8,461 bases of DNA. Source: JBLIAZ01 sp047632015 (GTDB taxonomy: Bacteria > Bacteroidota > Bacteroidia > Flavobacteriales_C > GCA-002722245). Below, one piece after another: positions 7,132-8,461 of this stretch. The notes beneath the pieces were generated by a model. It made no database searches. It was not told the DNA's origin and saw only the letters and a program-made list of their open reading frames with translations. The position numbers were made by a program, and so were the translations under genes. The stretch lies in the NCBI GenBank assembly GCA_047632015.1, contig JBLIBC010000110.1, forward strand, positions 1 through 8,461. Reading direction: 5' to 3'. Positions within the stretch are counted from its first letter, which is position 1, and each line of letters opens with the position of its first letter.

Positions 7132-8298
7132 ATGGGTAACAGAAGAAACTTTATTACCAAATTCACAGCTGTAGCAACCACAGTAATTGCTGCACCATTT
7201 TTAGCTTTTTCAGAAATTTTAAAACCAGGGCAACAGGCAAGTAATCAACAAGATGACCCAACAAAAAAAGCAAAAGACATGAAGGTAATAGGAAAAATAA
7301 AGCCATTAGGATTCACGTGGGAAACTGCAGATCCATTTTTGTTTTGTGTACACCACGAGGATAAGTACCCAAAAGGTAACGAGGAGATGGGACCTGATTC
7401 CTCCAATTTTAGCGGAAGGCATTTAGGTGACGACTTCATCATTAAAGACGGCTTCAGAATGTACCATGGTAAAACTGTTCCTGGTTTCCCAGGACATCCA
7501 CATCGAGGATTTGAGACGATAACCGTAGTACGAGAAGGAGTTGTGGATCACGCTGATTCCACAGGAGCTTCAGGACGTTACGGAAATGGTGACGTACAGT
7601 GGATGACAGCCGGCAAGGGCGTCCAACACTCAGAGATGTTCCCATTAGTACACAAAGACAAAGAAAACCCAATGGAGCTTTTCCAAATATGGTTGAACTT
7701 ACCTAAAGCCAACAAAATGGTTGAACCACACTTTAAAATGTTGTGGAGAGACATGATTCCAAACGAAAACCACTTAGACAAGGCCGGTAAAAAAACGACC
7801 GTGGAAATAATCAGCGGAAAACTTAAAGAAACAGTATCGGCTTCGACACCACCAGATTCATGGGCGGCAAAGGCCGACAACGAAGTAGCGATTTGGAACA
7901 TATTAATGGAGCCAGGAGCTGAATACACTATACCAAAAGCATCGGCTGGCGTGAACCGTAACATTTACTTTTACGAAGGAGACGAGCTAAGCTTAGCAGG
8001 ACAAGCAATTCCAAAATACAGTTCAGTCACCGTTAAACCAGACGAAGATATTGTTTGTGTATCAGGCAAAGATCCCGTGAGTATGCTAATACTCCAAGGA
8101 AAGCCGATTGATGAAGAAGTAATGCAATATGGACCGTTCGTGATGAACTCCAAAGAAGAAATCCAACAAGCATTTGACGATTACCACAAAACAGGTTACG
8201 GAGGATGGCCATGGCCGAAGTACGATCAAGTACATGATCGTAAGGCAACCAGATTCGCAAAACACGCAGACGGCACAATAGAAACCAAAGAGCTGTAA
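7132..8298 (+). CDS. Pirin-family bicupin protein with Tat export signal
   Basis: This 388-residue protein starts at ATG 7132. Residues 1-28 form a twin-arginine leader: 'NRRNFITKF' (3-11) followed by a hydrophobic stretch rich in A, T and V (about 12-26), with likely cleavage near Ser27. It is therefore predicted to be exported folded to the periplasm. The pirin N-terminal cupin (~95-195) keeps all four metal ligands of the family: His122 and His124 in 'HPHRGFET', and His166 and Glu168 in 'GKGVQHSEM'. It also has 'GDVQWMTAG' (153-161) and 'ELFQIWLNLP' (182-191). The second cupin spans ~225-335, and the end carries 'GPFVMNSKEEIQQAFDDY' (334-351), a normal pirin terminus. Pirins bind Fe; some bacterial ones show quercetin dioxygenase activity and others modulate enzymes, so the substrate here is unknown. 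Codon use is strongly C-ending (Asn AAC 13 of 16, Tyr TAC 10 of 11), unlike the aminotransferase gene upstream. It appears monocistronic, 94 bp after rocD. Confidence 0.9.
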   Translation: MGNRRNFITKFTAVATTVIAAPFLAFSEILKPGQQASNQQDDPTKKAKDMKVIGKIKPLGFTWETADPFLFCVHHEDKYPKGNEEMGPDSSNFSGRHLGDDFIIKDGFRMYHGKTVPGFPGHPHRGFETITVVREGVVDHADSTGASGRYGNGDVQWMTAGKGVQHSEMFPLVHKDKENPMELFQIWLNLPKANKMVEPHFKMLWRDMIPNENHLDKAGKKTTVEIISGKLKETVSASTPPDSWAAKADNEVAIWNILMEPGAEYTIPKASAGVNRNIYFYEGDELSLAGQAIPKYSSVTVKPDEDIVCVSGKDPVSMLILQGKPIDEEVMQYGPFVMNSKEEIQQAFDDYHKTGYGGWPWPKYDQVHDRKATRFAKHADGTIETKEL

Positions 8299-8315
8299 GA
8301 TGTCAATTATTTAAT

Positions 8316-8367
<52 letters not shown>

Positions 8368-8384
8368 AATCCGTTCTGCGTAAA

Positions 8385-8451
8385 ATAATGTGATTTATTT
8401 ATTTCATTAGTGTCTTTTAATGTGTATATTGTATTAAATAGATCACATTAT
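8385..8451. repeat. Separated 10-bp inverted repeat at the end of the window
   Basis: ATAATGTGAT (8385-8394) and ATCACATTAT (8442-8451) are exact reverse complements separated by 47 bp. Each arm contains a TGTGA/TCACA core, as in CRP/FNR-family half-sites, but the spacing is far too wide for one dimer site. The arms could be two operator half-elements around a promoter, a DNA-looping pair, or the edges of a small element. The sequence between them is AT-rich with no clear gene. Together with the TTTC tract it fills the 163 non-coding bases after the pirin gene. Confidence 0.45.
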
Positions 8452-8461
8452 GTACACAGAT

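Noticed and set aside
7578..7964. 128-residue minus-strand open frame inside the pirin gene
   Set aside because: It is antisense to conserved pirin motifs and reflects the high C/G third positions of that gene; no start context or family resemblance.

Overview
The window is AT-rich bacterial chromosome, most likely from a member of the Bacteroidota (Flavobacteriia/Cytophagia type). The evidence is protein-level resemblance: a lysophospholipid-acyltransferase/GNAT gene pair of the kind used for glycine or ornithine lipids in Bacteroides, and a Bacteroidota-style 'NRRNFI' Tat leader. Start codons also lack good Shine-Dalgarno sequences, as is common in that phylum. No rRNA, tRNA, CRISPR array, insertion sequence or phage gene was seen. 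The window reads as ordinary metabolic chromosome with some interesting intergenic structure.

Layout. Positions 2-319 (+) hold the C-terminal end of a lysophospholipid-type O-acyltransferase, cut by the window edge. It is followed by a GNAT-fold N-acyltransferase (358-1287, +); together they look like an aminoacyl-lipid synthesis pair. Facing them, on the minus strand, is a two-gene unit: arginase (4742-5638) followed by a long bifunctional proline dehydrogenase / glutamate-semialdehyde dehydrogenase, PutA (1352-4738). A 199-bp divergent intergenic region separates arginase from ornithine aminotransferase (5838-7037, +). Next is a pirin-family bicupin with a twin-arginine export signal (7132-8298, +). 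The last 163 bp are non-coding and contain a perfect 13-copy TTTC microsatellite and a separated 10-bp inverted repeat.

How the genes work together. Arginase makes ornithine and urea from arginine. Ornithine aminotransferase converts ornithine to glutamate-5-semialdehyde, which equilibrates with P5C. The dehydrogenase half of PutA oxidises that to glutamate, and the PRODH half of PutA feeds proline into the same intermediate. The three genes therefore form a complete arginine-plus-proline-to-glutamate catabolic module arranged divergently.

The most notable points are: (i) arginase and PutA lie in the same reading frame, separated by one stop codon; (ii) the pirin carries a Tat signal although pirins are normally cytoplasmic or nuclear; (iii) the TTTC tract has the length and unit size of known phase-variation repeats; and (iv) a perfect 18-bp palindrome sits just upstream of the pirin gene. 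I did not find a convincing wholly new multi-gene system.
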